A DNA stretch of 64,000 nt from Sphingomonas sp. HITSZ_GF (GTDB taxonomy: Bacteria; Pseudomonadota; Alphaproteobacteria; Sphingomonadales; Sphingomonadaceae). Below are positions 35,050 to 44,785 of this stretch, piece after piece (position 1 is the stretch's first letter; each line of letters starts with the position of its first letter). The DNA lies in assembly GCF_029543155.1 (NCBI RefSeq), contig NZ_JARQXA010000001.1, positions 682,001 through 746,000 on the forward strand, given 5' to 3'. A model generated the notes under the pieces. That model searched no databases, was not told the DNA's origin, and worked only from the letters and a program-made list of their open reading frames with translations. The translations under genes and the position numbers were made by a program.

Positions 35050-35136
35050 GTCATGCTGAACTTGTTTCGGCATCCAACCCGCTTCCAGGCGATACCGCTG
35101 GTGGAAAGTTGGACCCTGAAACAAGTTCAGGGTGAC
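35050..35136. repeat. REPIN-like element, GTCATGCTGAAC family, second copy
   Basis: Arms GTCATGCTGAACTTGTTTC and TGAAACAAGTTCAGGGTGAC, with ATCCAAC/GTTGGA inside. Its right end (35127-35136) supplies the last codons and stop of the DUF2809-like gene on the minus strand. Confidence 0.85.
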
Positions 35137-35498
35137 GGGGATTTGAGAAGCCGCTCGATGCCCAATGAGGCCAATGCCCCTGCGGCATAGGCGACAAAGT
35201 CCAGCCACTCGAAGCTGCCGCCCAGCACCACGCGCAGCACCCGGCCGTGCAGGCCGAGCAGGTCGAGCACGTGGATCGCCTGGCCGAACTCGATCAGCGC
35301 CGCAATCCCGAAGGCTGCGGCAGCGGCGGGCAGGGGCCGTAGCGGCAGCACCGCGCGCAGCCCGCAATAGACCAGCACCACCGCGAGCACGTCGCCCAGA
35401 TAGGGCCGCACGAAGCGATCGCGCACGAACAGCGCGATGCAGACCTCCACGATGAAGATCGCCGCCGCCAGCGCGGCATGGCGCGGGCGCCAGGTCAG
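35127..35498 (-). CDS. DUF2809-like small membrane protein
   Basis: About 123 residues with four hydrophobic segments (ALAAAIFIVEVCIALF, VLAVVLVYCGLRAVL, AAAAFGIAALIEFG, FVAYAAGALASLG). The R-F-V-R-P-Y-L-G-D and FGQAIHVLDLLG motifs are those of DUF2809 proteins, often near VanZ-like genes. No ATG, GTG or TTG exists in this frame upstream of the first segment; a CTG at 35498 overlapping the DUF885 stop (CTGA) gives full length and is used provisionally. The final codons and TGA come from a palindromic element, so the original C-terminus is altered. Confidence 0.62.
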   Translation of the reverse strand: MTWRPRHAALAAAIFIVEVCIALFVRDRFVRPYLGDVLAVVLVYCGLRAVLPLRPLPAAAAAFGIAALIEFGQAIHVLDLLGLHGRVLRVVLGGSFEWLDFVAYAAGALASLGIERLLKSPSP

Positions 35499-37315
35499 CC
35501 CTTCCGCTCCGCGATATGCCGGTCGATCACATGGCCGAGCACAGTCATCGGCACGTTCCCGCCCAGCACCACGGCATCGTTGAACGCGCGGAAGTCGTAG
35601 CGGGCGCCCAGCGCCGCCTGCGCCTTCTCGCGCAGCCTGACGATCGCGCTCTGGCCGACCTTGTAGCCGCATGCCTGGCCCGGCCAGGAACAATAGCGAT
35701 CGACCTCGCCCGAGACTTCCTCCACCGACGAGCCGTTGTTGGTGACGAACCAGTCGATCGCCTGCTGGCGCGTCCAGCGCTTGGCGTGCAGGCCGGTGTC
35801 GACCACCAGCCGGCATGCGCGGAAGCCCATCGACTGGAGATAGCCGAGCTTCTCGGCCGGGTTCTCGGCATAGACGCCCAGTTCGTCGGCCAGCTGCTCG
35901 GCATAGAGCGCCCAGCCCTCCGAATAGGCGTTGAACGCCAGGATCGAGCGGATCAGCGGCATCTGGTTGGCATATTCGCCCTGCCAGACATGCCCCGGAA
36001 TGCCTTCGTGATAGGCGAGGTCGGGCAGGCTGAACCTGGTGTGCAGGCCGGTGGTGCGCAGGTTGAGCCAGATCTTGCCCGGCACGGTGCCGTCGATCGA
36101 TCCGGCGCCGCCATAGGCACCCGGTGCACCGGGCTCCTCCTCGAGCGGCAGCCGCTTCACTTCGAGATTGCCCTTCACCAGCGTGTGGAATGCCTGGGGC
36201 ATGCGCCCGCGGATGTCGGCGACGCGCTCCTGCATGAACTTGATGATCTCGGCCCGGCCCGCGTCATTGTCCGGGAAGGTGAAGCGCGGATCCTTGGCCA
36301 GCGCTTCCATCCGCGCGCCGACCGAGCCCTGCGAATAGCCTTCCTTCTTCAGGATCGCGTCCATCTCGGACTGGATCTTCGCCAGCTGGTCGAGGCCCAT
36401 CTGGTGGACTTCGTCGGGCGTCATCGTCGTGGTGGTGCCCGCGCTCAGCGCCCAGGCGTAATAGGCGTCGCCGTCCTTGAACTTCCACACACCCGCGTCG
36501 CTGGTCGCGCGCTTGCGGTGTTTCTCCAGCTCGGCGATCTGGCGGTCGAGCGCGGGGGTCAGCTTGTCCTTGGCGAGCAGCCAGGCACGCTCGCCGAAAT
36601 CGCCGTCGAACCCGGCGGTGCGATTGGCGACCGAGGTGACCACGCCCCAGCCGGCGGGATTGCCGCTGCGCGCGATCTTGATCTGCTTCAGGCACTTGTC
36701 GAGCAGGAAGTCCGGCGCGATCACGCCCAGCGCGGCGGCGCGCTTCAGCCGCTCGGTCTCGCCATCGACCTGCTCGGCATAGCTTTCCAGTCGGTCGAGA
36801 TAGGCCTCGCCGTCCTCCGCGCTGGCGATCTGGTGGTCGCTGTCGAGCATGCGCGGCGTATCGAGGAACGCCCCGACATTCTGCACAACCACATAGGGCG
36901 AGTTGCGCCAGCTCCCCGTCGCGACGTCGCCATAGCCGAAGGCGAAGCCCTGCAGCGCGTTGGAGAAGCTCGCCTGGATCACATCGACATGGGTGCGCAT
37001 CGCCGGGCTCAGCGCGTTGAGGTCGAGCTTGGCGATGTCGGCCAGCGCCTTTTTCAGGTTCGCGGCGATCTTGGCCTGGCCCTTTGCCGATCGGTCCATC
37101 AGCTGGTGCTTCAGGTCGGCGCGCTTGCCCTTGTCGACGCCCAGCGTGGTCGCTGTCTCGGGATAGTCGCGCAGCATCTGCTCGGCGATCCGGTCGATCA
37201 GCGCCTGGGCGGGCGCGTCATTGTCGGCAGCGCGCGCGCAGGCGGTGAGCGGGAAGCCGGCGAGCGCAAGCGTCGAGCCCGCGCCGAGCAGCAACTGGCG
37301 GCGAGTGGTGTCCAA
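35495..37315 (-). CDS. DUF885-family secreted zinc-peptidase-like protein
   Basis: 606-residue DUF885 protein with the HExxxxH-like motif AYHEGIPGHVWQGEYA in its second half and later EGWALYAEQLADELG, consistent with a metallopeptidase of the carboxypeptidase-Taq/gluzincin kind, although its substrate is not known. The N-terminus carries a twin-arginine signal (TTRRQLLLGAGSTLALAGF) followed by LTAC, so it is probably a Tat-exported lipoprotein. TTG at 37315 is chosen because GAGGAG lies seven bases upstream. The small membrane protein gene overlaps its stop. Confidence 0.85.
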   Translation of the reverse strand: MDTTRRQLLLGAGSTLALAGFPLTACARAADNDAPAQALIDRIAEQMLRDYPETATTLGVDKGKRADLKHQLMDRSAKGQAKIAANLKKALADIAKLDLNALSPAMRTHVDVIQASFSNALQGFAFGYGDVATGSWRNSPYVVVQNVGAFLDTPRMLDSDHQIASAEDGEAYLDRLESYAEQVDGETERLKRAAALGVIAPDFLLDKCLKQIKIARSGNPAGWGVVTSVANRTAGFDGDFGERAWLLAKDKLTPALDRQIAELEKHRKRATSDAGVWKFKDGDAYYAWALSAGTTTTMTPDEVHQMGLDQLAKIQSEMDAILKKEGYSQGSVGARMEALAKDPRFTFPDNDAGRAEIIKFMQERVADIRGRMPQAFHTLVKGNLEVKRLPLEEEPGAPGAYGGAGSIDGTVPGKIWLNLRTTGLHTRFSLPDLAYHEGIPGHVWQGEYANQMPLIRSILAFNAYSEGWALYAEQLADELGVYAENPAEKLGYLQSMGFRACRLVVDTGLHAKRWTRQQAIDWFVTNNGSSVEEVSGEVDRYCSWPGQACGYKVGQSAIVRLREKAQAALGARYDFRAFNDAVVLGGNVPMTVLGHVIDRHIAERKG

Positions 37316-37337
37316 CTCAAAACTCCTCAAAGAAACA

Positions 37338-37787
37338 TCAGGCGGGCTCGACGTCGAGCGAGCCGCCCCTTGCGCCGGTGATGCGTACCTTGGCGCCGGC
37401 GGGCGCATCCGGCCCGTTGGCCAGCCATTCGCCGTCGCCCACCTTCACCCGGCCCTGGCCCGATGCGATCGGCTCCACCACCGTCACCACCTGGCCGATC
37501 AGCCGGGCGACACGGTCGTTGAGCAACGGGTCTTCGCTCGGCACCGGGTTCCGGCGATACCAGCGCCGGCCCACCGCGACCGCTGCCGCCGACGAAGCGG
37601 CGAACAGGAACACTTCGAACATGAGGTCGAAATTGGGGACGAGCAGCGTGACGATGCCGGTCACCGCGGCGCCGGCGGCAATGAACACCAGGAAGATGCC
37701 CGGCGCCAGCAGCTCGGCGATCGCCAGCAGCGCCGCTAGGATCAGCCAGGCCAGCCCCGGCACCGCCAGCAACTCGTTGAGGTTCAT
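37338..37787 (-). CDS. NfeD-family membrane protein
   Basis: 149-residue short NfeD. Three membrane segments (LAWLILAALLAIAELLAPGIFL, VFIAAGAAVTGIVTLLV, VFLFAASSAAAVAVG) are followed by a soluble OB-fold domain with GQVVTVVEPIASGQGRVKVGDGEW. NfeD proteins are encoded with SPFH proteins and are thought to form membrane microdomain complexes with them. Two bases separate it from the upstream SPFH gene stop. Inner membrane. Confidence 0.9.
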   Translation of the reverse strand: MNLNELLAVPGLAWLILAALLAIAELLAPGIFLVFIAAGAAVTGIVTLLVPNFDLMFEVFLFAASSAAAVAVGRRWYRRNPVPSEDPLLNDRVARLIGQVVTVVEPIASGQGRVKVGDGEWLANGPDAPAGAKVRITGARGGSLDVEPA

Positions 37788-37788
37788 C

Positions 37789-38778
37789 TCAGCCCTCCTT
37801 CGGCTCGAACGGGCGCGGGCGCGGCGGAGTGGGGGGCGCAGGCGGGCGCGGCGCGCCGCCATTGCTGCCGGCCAGCGCATCCTTGGCTAGTTCGCCGATG
37901 CCGCCCAGCGTGCCGATCAGCTGCGTCGCCTCGACCGGGAACAGGATCGTCTTGGCATTGGGGCTGGTCGCGAACTTGCCGACTGCCTCGACATATTTCT
38001 GCGCGATGAAATAGTTGAGCGACTGGCTCGAACCCTGCTCGATCGCGTCCGAGACGAGCTGCGTCGCCTTGGCCTCGGCCTCGGCCGAGCGCTCGCGCGC
38101 CTCGGCGTCGCGGAAGGCGGCTTCGCGGCGGCCTTCCGCCTCGAGGATCTTCGACTGCTTCTGGCCCTCGGCGCGCAGGATCTCGGAGGCGCGGGTGCCT
38201 TCTGCCTCGAGGATGTTGGCGCGCTTCTCGCGCTCGGCCTTCATCTGCCGGCCCATCGCGTTGACGATGTCGGCGGGCGGGCGGATGTCCTTGATCTCGA
38301 CGCGGGTGATCTTCACGCCCCAGGGCGTGGTCGCGTGATCGACCACCGAGAGCAGCCGGGCGTTGATCTCGTCGCGCTTCGACAGCGTCTCGTCCAGGTC
38401 CATCGAGCCCATCACCGTGCGCAGGTTGGTCGTGGTGAGCTGGAGCAGAGCGATGTAGAGGTCGCTGACTTCATAGGCGGCCTTGGCCGCGTCGAGGACC
38501 TGGAAGAACACCACGCCGTCGGTGGAGATCATCGCATTGTCCTTGGTGATGATCTCCTGGCCGGGGATGTCGATCACCTGCTCCATCATGTTCACCCGGC
38601 GGCCGACCCGGTAGAAGAAGGCGGGGTAGAAATTGAAGCCCGGCGTGGCGACGGTGGTGAAGCGGCCGAAATGCTCGATCGTGTACTGATAGCCCTGGCG
38701 AACGATCGTAACGCTGGAGAAGAGGTAGAGCACGACCACCGCGGCCACTGCGCCCAGGAAAACATTGAGTACGAGCAT
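37789..38778 (-). CDS. SPFH/band-7 membrane protein (QmcA/stomatin-like)
   Basis: 329-residue protein with an N-terminal membrane anchor ([19 protein letters not shown]), an SPFH domain ([36 protein letters not shown]) and a long coiled coil of A-E-A repeats ([20 protein letters not shown]), ending in a proline-rich tail ([14 protein letters not shown]). It forms large membrane rings with NfeD and modulates proteases or membrane order in other bacteria. First gene of the pair, divergent from the CitE-like gene. Inner membrane. Confidence 0.92.
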   Translation of the reverse strand: MLVLNVFLGAVAAVVVLYLFSSVTIVRQGYQYTIEHFGRFTTVATPGFNFYPAFFYRVGRRVNMMEQVIDIPGQEIITKDNAMISTDGVVFFQVLDAAKAAYEVSDLYIALLQLTTTNLRTVMGSMDLDETLSKRDEINARLLSVVDHATTPWGVKITRVEIKDIRPPADIVNAMGRQMKAEREKRANILEAEGTRASEILRAEGQKQSKILEAEGRREAAFRDAEARERSAEAEAKATQLVSDAIEQGSSQSLNYFIAQKYVEAVGKFATSPNAKTILFPVEATQLIGTLGGIGELAKDALAGSNGGAPRPPAPPTPPRPRPFEPKEG

Positions 38779-38841
38779 TCGACTCCCCCTTAAGACTCTT
38801 GGCCCTTCACGATTTGCCTCTTGCTAGCATAGAGAGCGGCC

Positions 38842-39654
38842 ATGACCACAGCCCGTCTCGCACCGCGCACCGCGCTATTCCTGCCCGCCTCCAATCCGCG
38901 CGCGATCGAGAAGGCGCGCGGGCTCGCCGCGGATCTGGTGATCCTCGACCTGGAAGACGCAGTGAAGGACGCGGACAAGGCCGCCGCGCGCGCCGCCGCT
39001 GTGGAGGCGGTGGCGACGGGATTCGGCCCGCGGCTTGCCGCGATCCGGCTGAACGGGATCGAGTCGGGCGAGCATTTGGAGGACGTTGCTGCAATTGCCG
39101 GCTCGGTCGCCGATTTCGCGGTGCTCCCCAAGGCGGAAAGCGCGGCGGACGTTGCGCAGGTGGCAAGGGCGCTCGGCAAGCCATTGCTGGCGATGATCGA
39201 GACGCCGCTCGGCGTGCTTGCTGCCGCCGAAATCGCCGCGGTGCCGGGTGTCGCGGGGCTGATCGCCGGCACCAACGATCTTGCCGCCTCGCTCCGCCTG
39301 CCGCCCTCCAGCGGCCGCGCGCAGATGTCGGTCGCGCTGCAGACGGTCGTGCTCGCAGCCCGCGCCGGCCAGGTCTGGGCGATAGACGGCGTGTTCAACC
39401 GGCTCGACGATCCCGAGGGTCTTGCTGCCGAATGCCGCGAGGGCAGGGCGCTCGGCTTCGACAGCAAGTCGTTGATCCATCCGGGTCAGATCGAGACCGC
39501 CGCCGTCGCCTTTGGCCCCACCGTGCAGGAGCTTGAGGATGCCCGTGCGCTGATCGCGGCTGCGACGGGCGGCGCAGAGCGCTATCAGGGGCGCATGATC
39601 GAGACGATGCACGTCGATCAGGCGCGCGCGCTGCTCGAACGGGCCGCAGATTAA
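38842..39654 (+). CDS. CitE/HpcH-type CoA ester lyase
   Basis: 270-residue TIM-barrel lyase. The start ALFLPASNPRAIEKARG, the metal-binding VILDLEDAVKDADK, VLPKAESAADV, ETPLGVL and TNDLAAS motifs are those of citrate lyase beta subunit relatives such as malyl-CoA or citramalyl-CoA lyases. No citDFG genes accompany it, so a stand-alone CoA ester lyase is more likely than true citrate lyase. ATG at 38842. Cytoplasmic. Confidence 0.87.
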   Translation: MTTARLAPRTALFLPASNPRAIEKARGLAADLVILDLEDAVKDADKAAARAAAVEAVATGFGPRLAAIRLNGIESGEHLEDVAAIAGSVADFAVLPKAESAADVAQVARALGKPLLAMIETPLGVLAAAEIAAVPGVAGLIAGTNDLAASLRLPPSSGRAQMSVALQTVVLAARAGQVWAIDGVFNRLDDPEGLAAECREGRALGFDSKSLIHPGQIETAAVAFGPTVQELEDARALIAAATGGAERYQGRMIETMHVDQARALLERAAD

Positions 39655-39719
39655 ACCGCTATGGAACATTACGGGGGTCTGATCCGCCTCCGTAACGATC
39701 TTCCCTCTACAAAGGGGGT

Positions 39720-41643
<1,924 letters not shown>

Positions 41644-41646
41644 TCG

Positions 41647-42726
41647 CTAGCGCCGGTTCGCCTCGGGAACGGCGCGCAGGGCTGCGTTGAAGGCGCCGGC
41701 CTGTCCGCGAAGCGTCTCGTCGAGGAAGCCGAGCACCAGCCCGGTTGTGGCGGCATGGGCGCGTTCGCCGCCGATCGGGCCGAAGCGATTGCGGCGCTGC
41801 GCCTCGGGCACCAGCCCGGCCGGCAGCAGCGCGGCGTCGGCGAAGTCGAAATGCCGCAGCGTCGCGATCTGCACGATCGTCGCGTCCGGATTGCCGCCGG
41901 CCACCATCTTCCAGTCGCCCAGCCGCCGCGCCACGCTTGCTTCGCTTTCGCCGTCGGTCTTGCCGATCAGGTAGAGGATCGGGCCGGAGGCCGCCGCACT
42001 GCGCGCGGCCCCCGCGAAATCGCCGTCCAGGTTCACGGCGACGGCGCCGTTCGGTAGCTGGGCGAGCGCCAGTACCGAAGCAGCGCCGCCGATCGAGTGG
42101 CCGATCAGCCCGATCCGGCCGGGCGCGAGATGCGCCCCCAGCGCAGTGCCCTTCGCCCAATCGCGCAGCGCCGGCACCAGCGCCGCCAGTTCGCCTGCCG
42201 CCGCGCCATATCGCTCGGCGCCGGCGGGCGGCGACCCGAGCGGATGCGTCATCGCCACGACATAGCCGTGGCTGGCCAGAGCCTCGACGAACAGCCGATA
42301 GTCGCGTCCGCCCATGGTGGCGCCGGGGCTGAAGACGAGCAGCGGAAACCGTCCTTCGGCAACCGGCGCGTCGGCCCGGGCATGGCCCGTCATCGCCAGC
42401 AGCGCCGCGGCTGCATCCGCGCCGAAGCGTCGGGCCAGGCCGGTGCCATAGGGCGAGGGCAGGGGCCCATCCGCCTGCGGCTCGATCCTGGACGCGGCGG
42501 CGGGATAGTAGAGCCAGACCGGCGGTTGACCTTCCGGCGAAGCCTCGATCCTGCCCACCGCGAACCGGCCCGAGGGCTCGATGCGCTGCAGCGCCGCCAC
42601 CGCGCCGGCCGGCGCCTGGATCGTGGTGGGGTCCCGAACCGATTCCTGCGCGCCCGATCCACAGGCGGCCGGCAGCATCATCAATAGGACGGGTGCGAGC
42701 ATCCGCCCGCCAGGCCTGGACATCAT
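41647..42726 (-). CDS. Alpha/beta hydrolase lipoprotein, PAF-acetylhydrolase-like
   Basis: 359-residue exported hydrolase. Signal and lipobox: MLAPVLLMMLPAACGSGAQ, so it is probably anchored to the outer membrane. The nucleophile is in IGLIGHSIGGAASVLAL, and the oxyanion side includes LVFSPGATMGGRDYR. A catalytic aspartate may lie in LIGKTDGESE and histidine in LRHFDFAD. The family includes platelet-activating-factor acetylhydrolase and dienelactone hydrolase relatives; the substrate is unknown. Convergent with guaB; starts 136 bases from a cobalamin riboswitch on the other strand. Confidence 0.8.
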   Translation of the reverse strand: MMSRPGGRMLAPVLLMMLPAACGSGAQESVRDPTTIQAPAGAVAALQRIEPSGRFAVGRIEASPEGQPPVWLYYPAAASRIEPQADGPLPSPYGTGLARRFGADAAAALLAMTGHARADAPVAEGRFPLLVFSPGATMGGRDYRLFVEALASHGYVVAMTHPLGSPPAGAERYGAAAGELAALVPALRDWAKGTALGAHLAPGRIGLIGHSIGGAASVLALAQLPNGAVAVNLDGDFAGAARSAAASGPILYLIGKTDGESEASVARRLGDWKMVAGGNPDATIVQIATLRHFDFADAALLPAGLVPEAQRRNRFGPIGGERAHAATTGLVLGFLDETLRGQAGAFNAALRAVPEANRR

Positions 42727-42861
42727 CGCCCGATCCTGCCCCGCCGGGAACGATCCTGCCAGCGTGCAAATCGGCCCGGTTTCACCCATTGCGCTTGCGC
42801 GGCGAAGCGGCGCTGGTTTATCCAAGGTCCGTGGGGTGGCCAAACCACCCCGCATGATCGC

Positions 42862-43053
42862 GCCGGTGCCCGAAAGGGCTTCAAAGGGAATGCGGTGCGG
42901 GCGGAGCGATCCGCCCTAGTCCGCGGCTGTCCCTGCAACTGTGAGCGGCGAGTTCGATGCGCTTGGCTCCCCGTCAGAGGGAGCGGCCACTGGAGGAATC
43001 TCCGGGAAGGCCGTGCATCGGGCGACGACCCGCGAGCCAGGAGACCTGCCGGC
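42862..43053 (+). promoter_or_regulatory. Cobalamin riboswitch
   Basis: All conserved blocks of the class I cobalamin aptamer are present in order: GGTGCCCGAAAGGGCTTCAA, AAAGGGAATGCGGTG, GCGGCTGTCCCTGCAACTGT, GCCACTG, CCGGGAAGGCC and the B12 box GCCAGGAGACCTGCC. Binding of adenosylcobalamin should repress the following two genes. Confidence 0.95.
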
Positions 43054-43141
43054 GTCTGGTCGCTCTTGCCTTGGTCCAGGGAATGGCCCGGGCACGGTCA
43101 CTCCGTCTGAGCGACGAACCTGAGCGGCATGGGGCCGCAAG

Positions 43142-43185
43142 GGTGCGCCGGACGGGGGATCAGCGCCCTCCCGACCCTGCGCACC
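43142..43185 (+). promoter_or_regulatory. Expression-platform hairpin after the cobalamin riboswitch
   Basis: GGTGCGC at 43142-43148 pairs with GCGCACC at 43179-43185, with an inner partial stem (CGGGGG/CTCCCG). It lies between the aptamer and the first start codon; it has no T-tract, so translational control is more likely than intrinsic termination. Confidence 0.5.
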
Positions 43186-43250
43186 GCCGTGCGTCCGCGC
43201 CCGGCAGGTCCCGTGCCGTCGTCGACCGGCGCCGAGGGAAGGACCGAATT

Positions 43251-43772
43251 TTGAACCTGGAACGCAGCGTCCCCTGGGCGGCCGCGCTTGCCATCGCCAC
43301 CGTCGGCGGCAGCCTTGTCGCCGCCTGCCTGATGCCCTTCGTCGCCCTCGCCGCGATGGCCGCGTCCACGCTGCCGCGCCGCGAAGGCGTGGCGACGATG
43401 CTCGTGGCATGGGCCGCCAACCAGCTGCTCGGCTTCACCTTGCTCGGCTACCCCCTCGATGCCGCGACCCAGGGCTGGGGCGTGGCGATCGGTGTCGCCG
43501 CGCTGGCGGCCTATGGCGTGATCGCCACCGTAATCGCCCGCTCGAACGCGCTCCTTCCGCTGCTCGGCGCCGCGGTTCTCGGCTTCATTGCCTATGAGCT
43601 GGTCCTCTACGCCTATGGCGCCGCCGGCGGCGGTACCGGCGCGTTCACCCAGGCGATCGTCCTGCTGCTCGCCAGGAACGAAGTGCTGTGGCTGGCCGGG
43701 CTGCTCGTGGTGCGCGCCGCCGTGCTTCGGCTTGCGCCGGGCTGGGCACCGTCGCTCCGCGCTGCCGCATGA
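43251..43772 (+). CDS. Riboswitch-controlled small polytopic membrane protein (candidate B12 uptake)
   Basis: 173-residue very hydrophobic protein with five or six membrane segments (WAAALAIATVGGSLVAACL, ATMLVAWAANQLLGFTLLG, GVAIGVAALAAYGVIATVI, LLPLLGAAVLGFIAYELVLY, LWLAGLLVVRAAVL). Small alanine-rich first helices of this kind occur in ECF-type substrate-binding S components, and the solitary B12 transporter BtuM is of like size, but I see no clear BtuM motif. TTG at 43251 is the start, with AGGGAAGGA seven bases upstream. It is the first gene after the cobalamin riboswitch, and the cobalamin-binding protein gene overlaps its stop. B12 uptake is inference from context. Confidence 0.7.
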   Translation: MNLERSVPWAAALAIATVGGSLVAACLMPFVALAAMAASTLPRREGVATMLVAWAANQLLGFTLLGYPLDAATQGWGVAIGVAALAAYGVIATVIARSNALLPLLGAAVLGFIAYELVLYAYGAAGGGTGAFTQAIVLLLARNEVLWLAGLLVVRAAVLRLAPGWAPSLRAAA

Positions 43773-44692
43773 GCGCCGTCCCCCGGATCGTCTCGCTGCT
43801 GCCCAGCGCCACCGAAGTCGCTGTCTCGCTCGGCCTGGGCGAGGCGCTGGTCGGCCGCTCGCACGAATGCGACTTCCCGCCCTTCGTGCGCGACCTGCCG
43901 GTCTGCACCGCCACCAAGCTCGAGAAGGGCCTGCGTTCGATCGAGATCGACCGGCGCGTGCAGGAGATCGTTCGCCAAGGCCTGTCGGTCTATGAGGTCC
44001 ATGCCGATCTGCTGCGCAGCCTCAAGCCCGATCTGATCCTCACCCAGACGCAGTGCGCAGTCTGCGCGGTCACCCCGGCGGACCTCGAGGAATCGCTCTG
44101 CGCCTGGACGGGCATGGCGCCGAACCTGCTCTCGCTCGCGCCCGACAATCTGAGCGATGTCTGGGGCGATATCCGCGCGGTCGGCGCGGCGACCGACCGC
44201 GAATTCGCCGCCGAGAAGGTGCTGCTGTCGCTCGATCACCGGATGGACGCGATCCGCGAGCGCTCGATCCGCCGCGGCGCCACCCCGCGCGTCGCCGCGA
44301 TCGAATGGTTCGATCCGCTGATGGCGGCGGGCAACTGGGTGCCCGAGCTGATCCAGATCGCCGGTGGCGAGCCGCTCTACGTCACCCCCGGCCAGCACTC
44401 GCCCTGGCTCGATTGGGACGTGTTCGTCGAAAGCGATCCCGATGTCATCGTGCTGATGCCCTGCGGCTACCAGATCCCCCAGAGCCGCGCGGATATCGAC
44501 GCGGTGGTCGGCGATCCGCGCTGGGCCGGCCTGCGGGCGGTACGCCACGGCCATGTCTTCATCGCGGACGGACACCATTTCTTCAACCGGCCAGGCCCGA
44601 GGCTGGTGGAATCGGCGGAGATCCTGGCGGAGATCTTCGATGCCTGGGCGGGCGAGCCGGCGCTGGGCGGGATGGGGTGGGAGCGGTTTTAG
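43769..44692 (+). CDS. Cobalamin-binding BtuF-like protein without signal peptide
   Basis: 307-residue protein of the BtuF/periplasmic-binding type III fold: PRIVSLLPSATEVAVSLG at the start, LVGRSHECDFP, LKPDLILTQTQCAVCAV, and the C-terminal DVIVLMPCGYQIPQSRAD and GHVFIADGHHFFNRPGPRL. The N-terminus has no signal peptide, and no BtuC or BtuD gene follows. It overlaps the membrane protein gene by four bases (ATGA), so both are made from the riboswitch transcript. It may act in the cytosol or be delivered by an unusual route; true location unknown. Confidence 0.85.
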   Translation: MSAVPRIVSLLPSATEVAVSLGLGEALVGRSHECDFPPFVRDLPVCTATKLEKGLRSIEIDRRVQEIVRQGLSVYEVHADLLRSLKPDLILTQTQCAVCAVTPADLEESLCAWTGMAPNLLSLAPDNLSDVWGDIRAVGAATDREFAAEKVLLSLDHRMDAIRERSIRRGATPRVAAIEWFDPLMAAGNWVPELIQIAGGEPLYVTPGQHSPWLDWDVFVESDPDVIVLMPCGYQIPQSRADIDAVVGDPRWAGLRAVRHGHVFIADGHHFFNRPGPRLVESAEILAEIFDAWAGEPALGGMGWERF

Positions 44693-44785
44693 CGGCCTAG
44701 GCATCCCAATAATGTCACACCGTTGACGGCTCGACAAACACTCCCGAATCGCGGACATTCTACCTGAACAGGGGAGGGGTGCCGC

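Noticed and set aside
38842..39654. Citrate lyase beta subunit (citE) in the strict sense
   Set aside because: No citD, citF or citG genes are nearby; a stand-alone CoA ester lyase is more likely.
42957..43250. Coding extension of the small membrane protein into the riboswitch
   Set aside because: The open frame runs through conserved aptamer blocks; the ribosome site AGGGAAGGA before TTG 43251 gives a better start.
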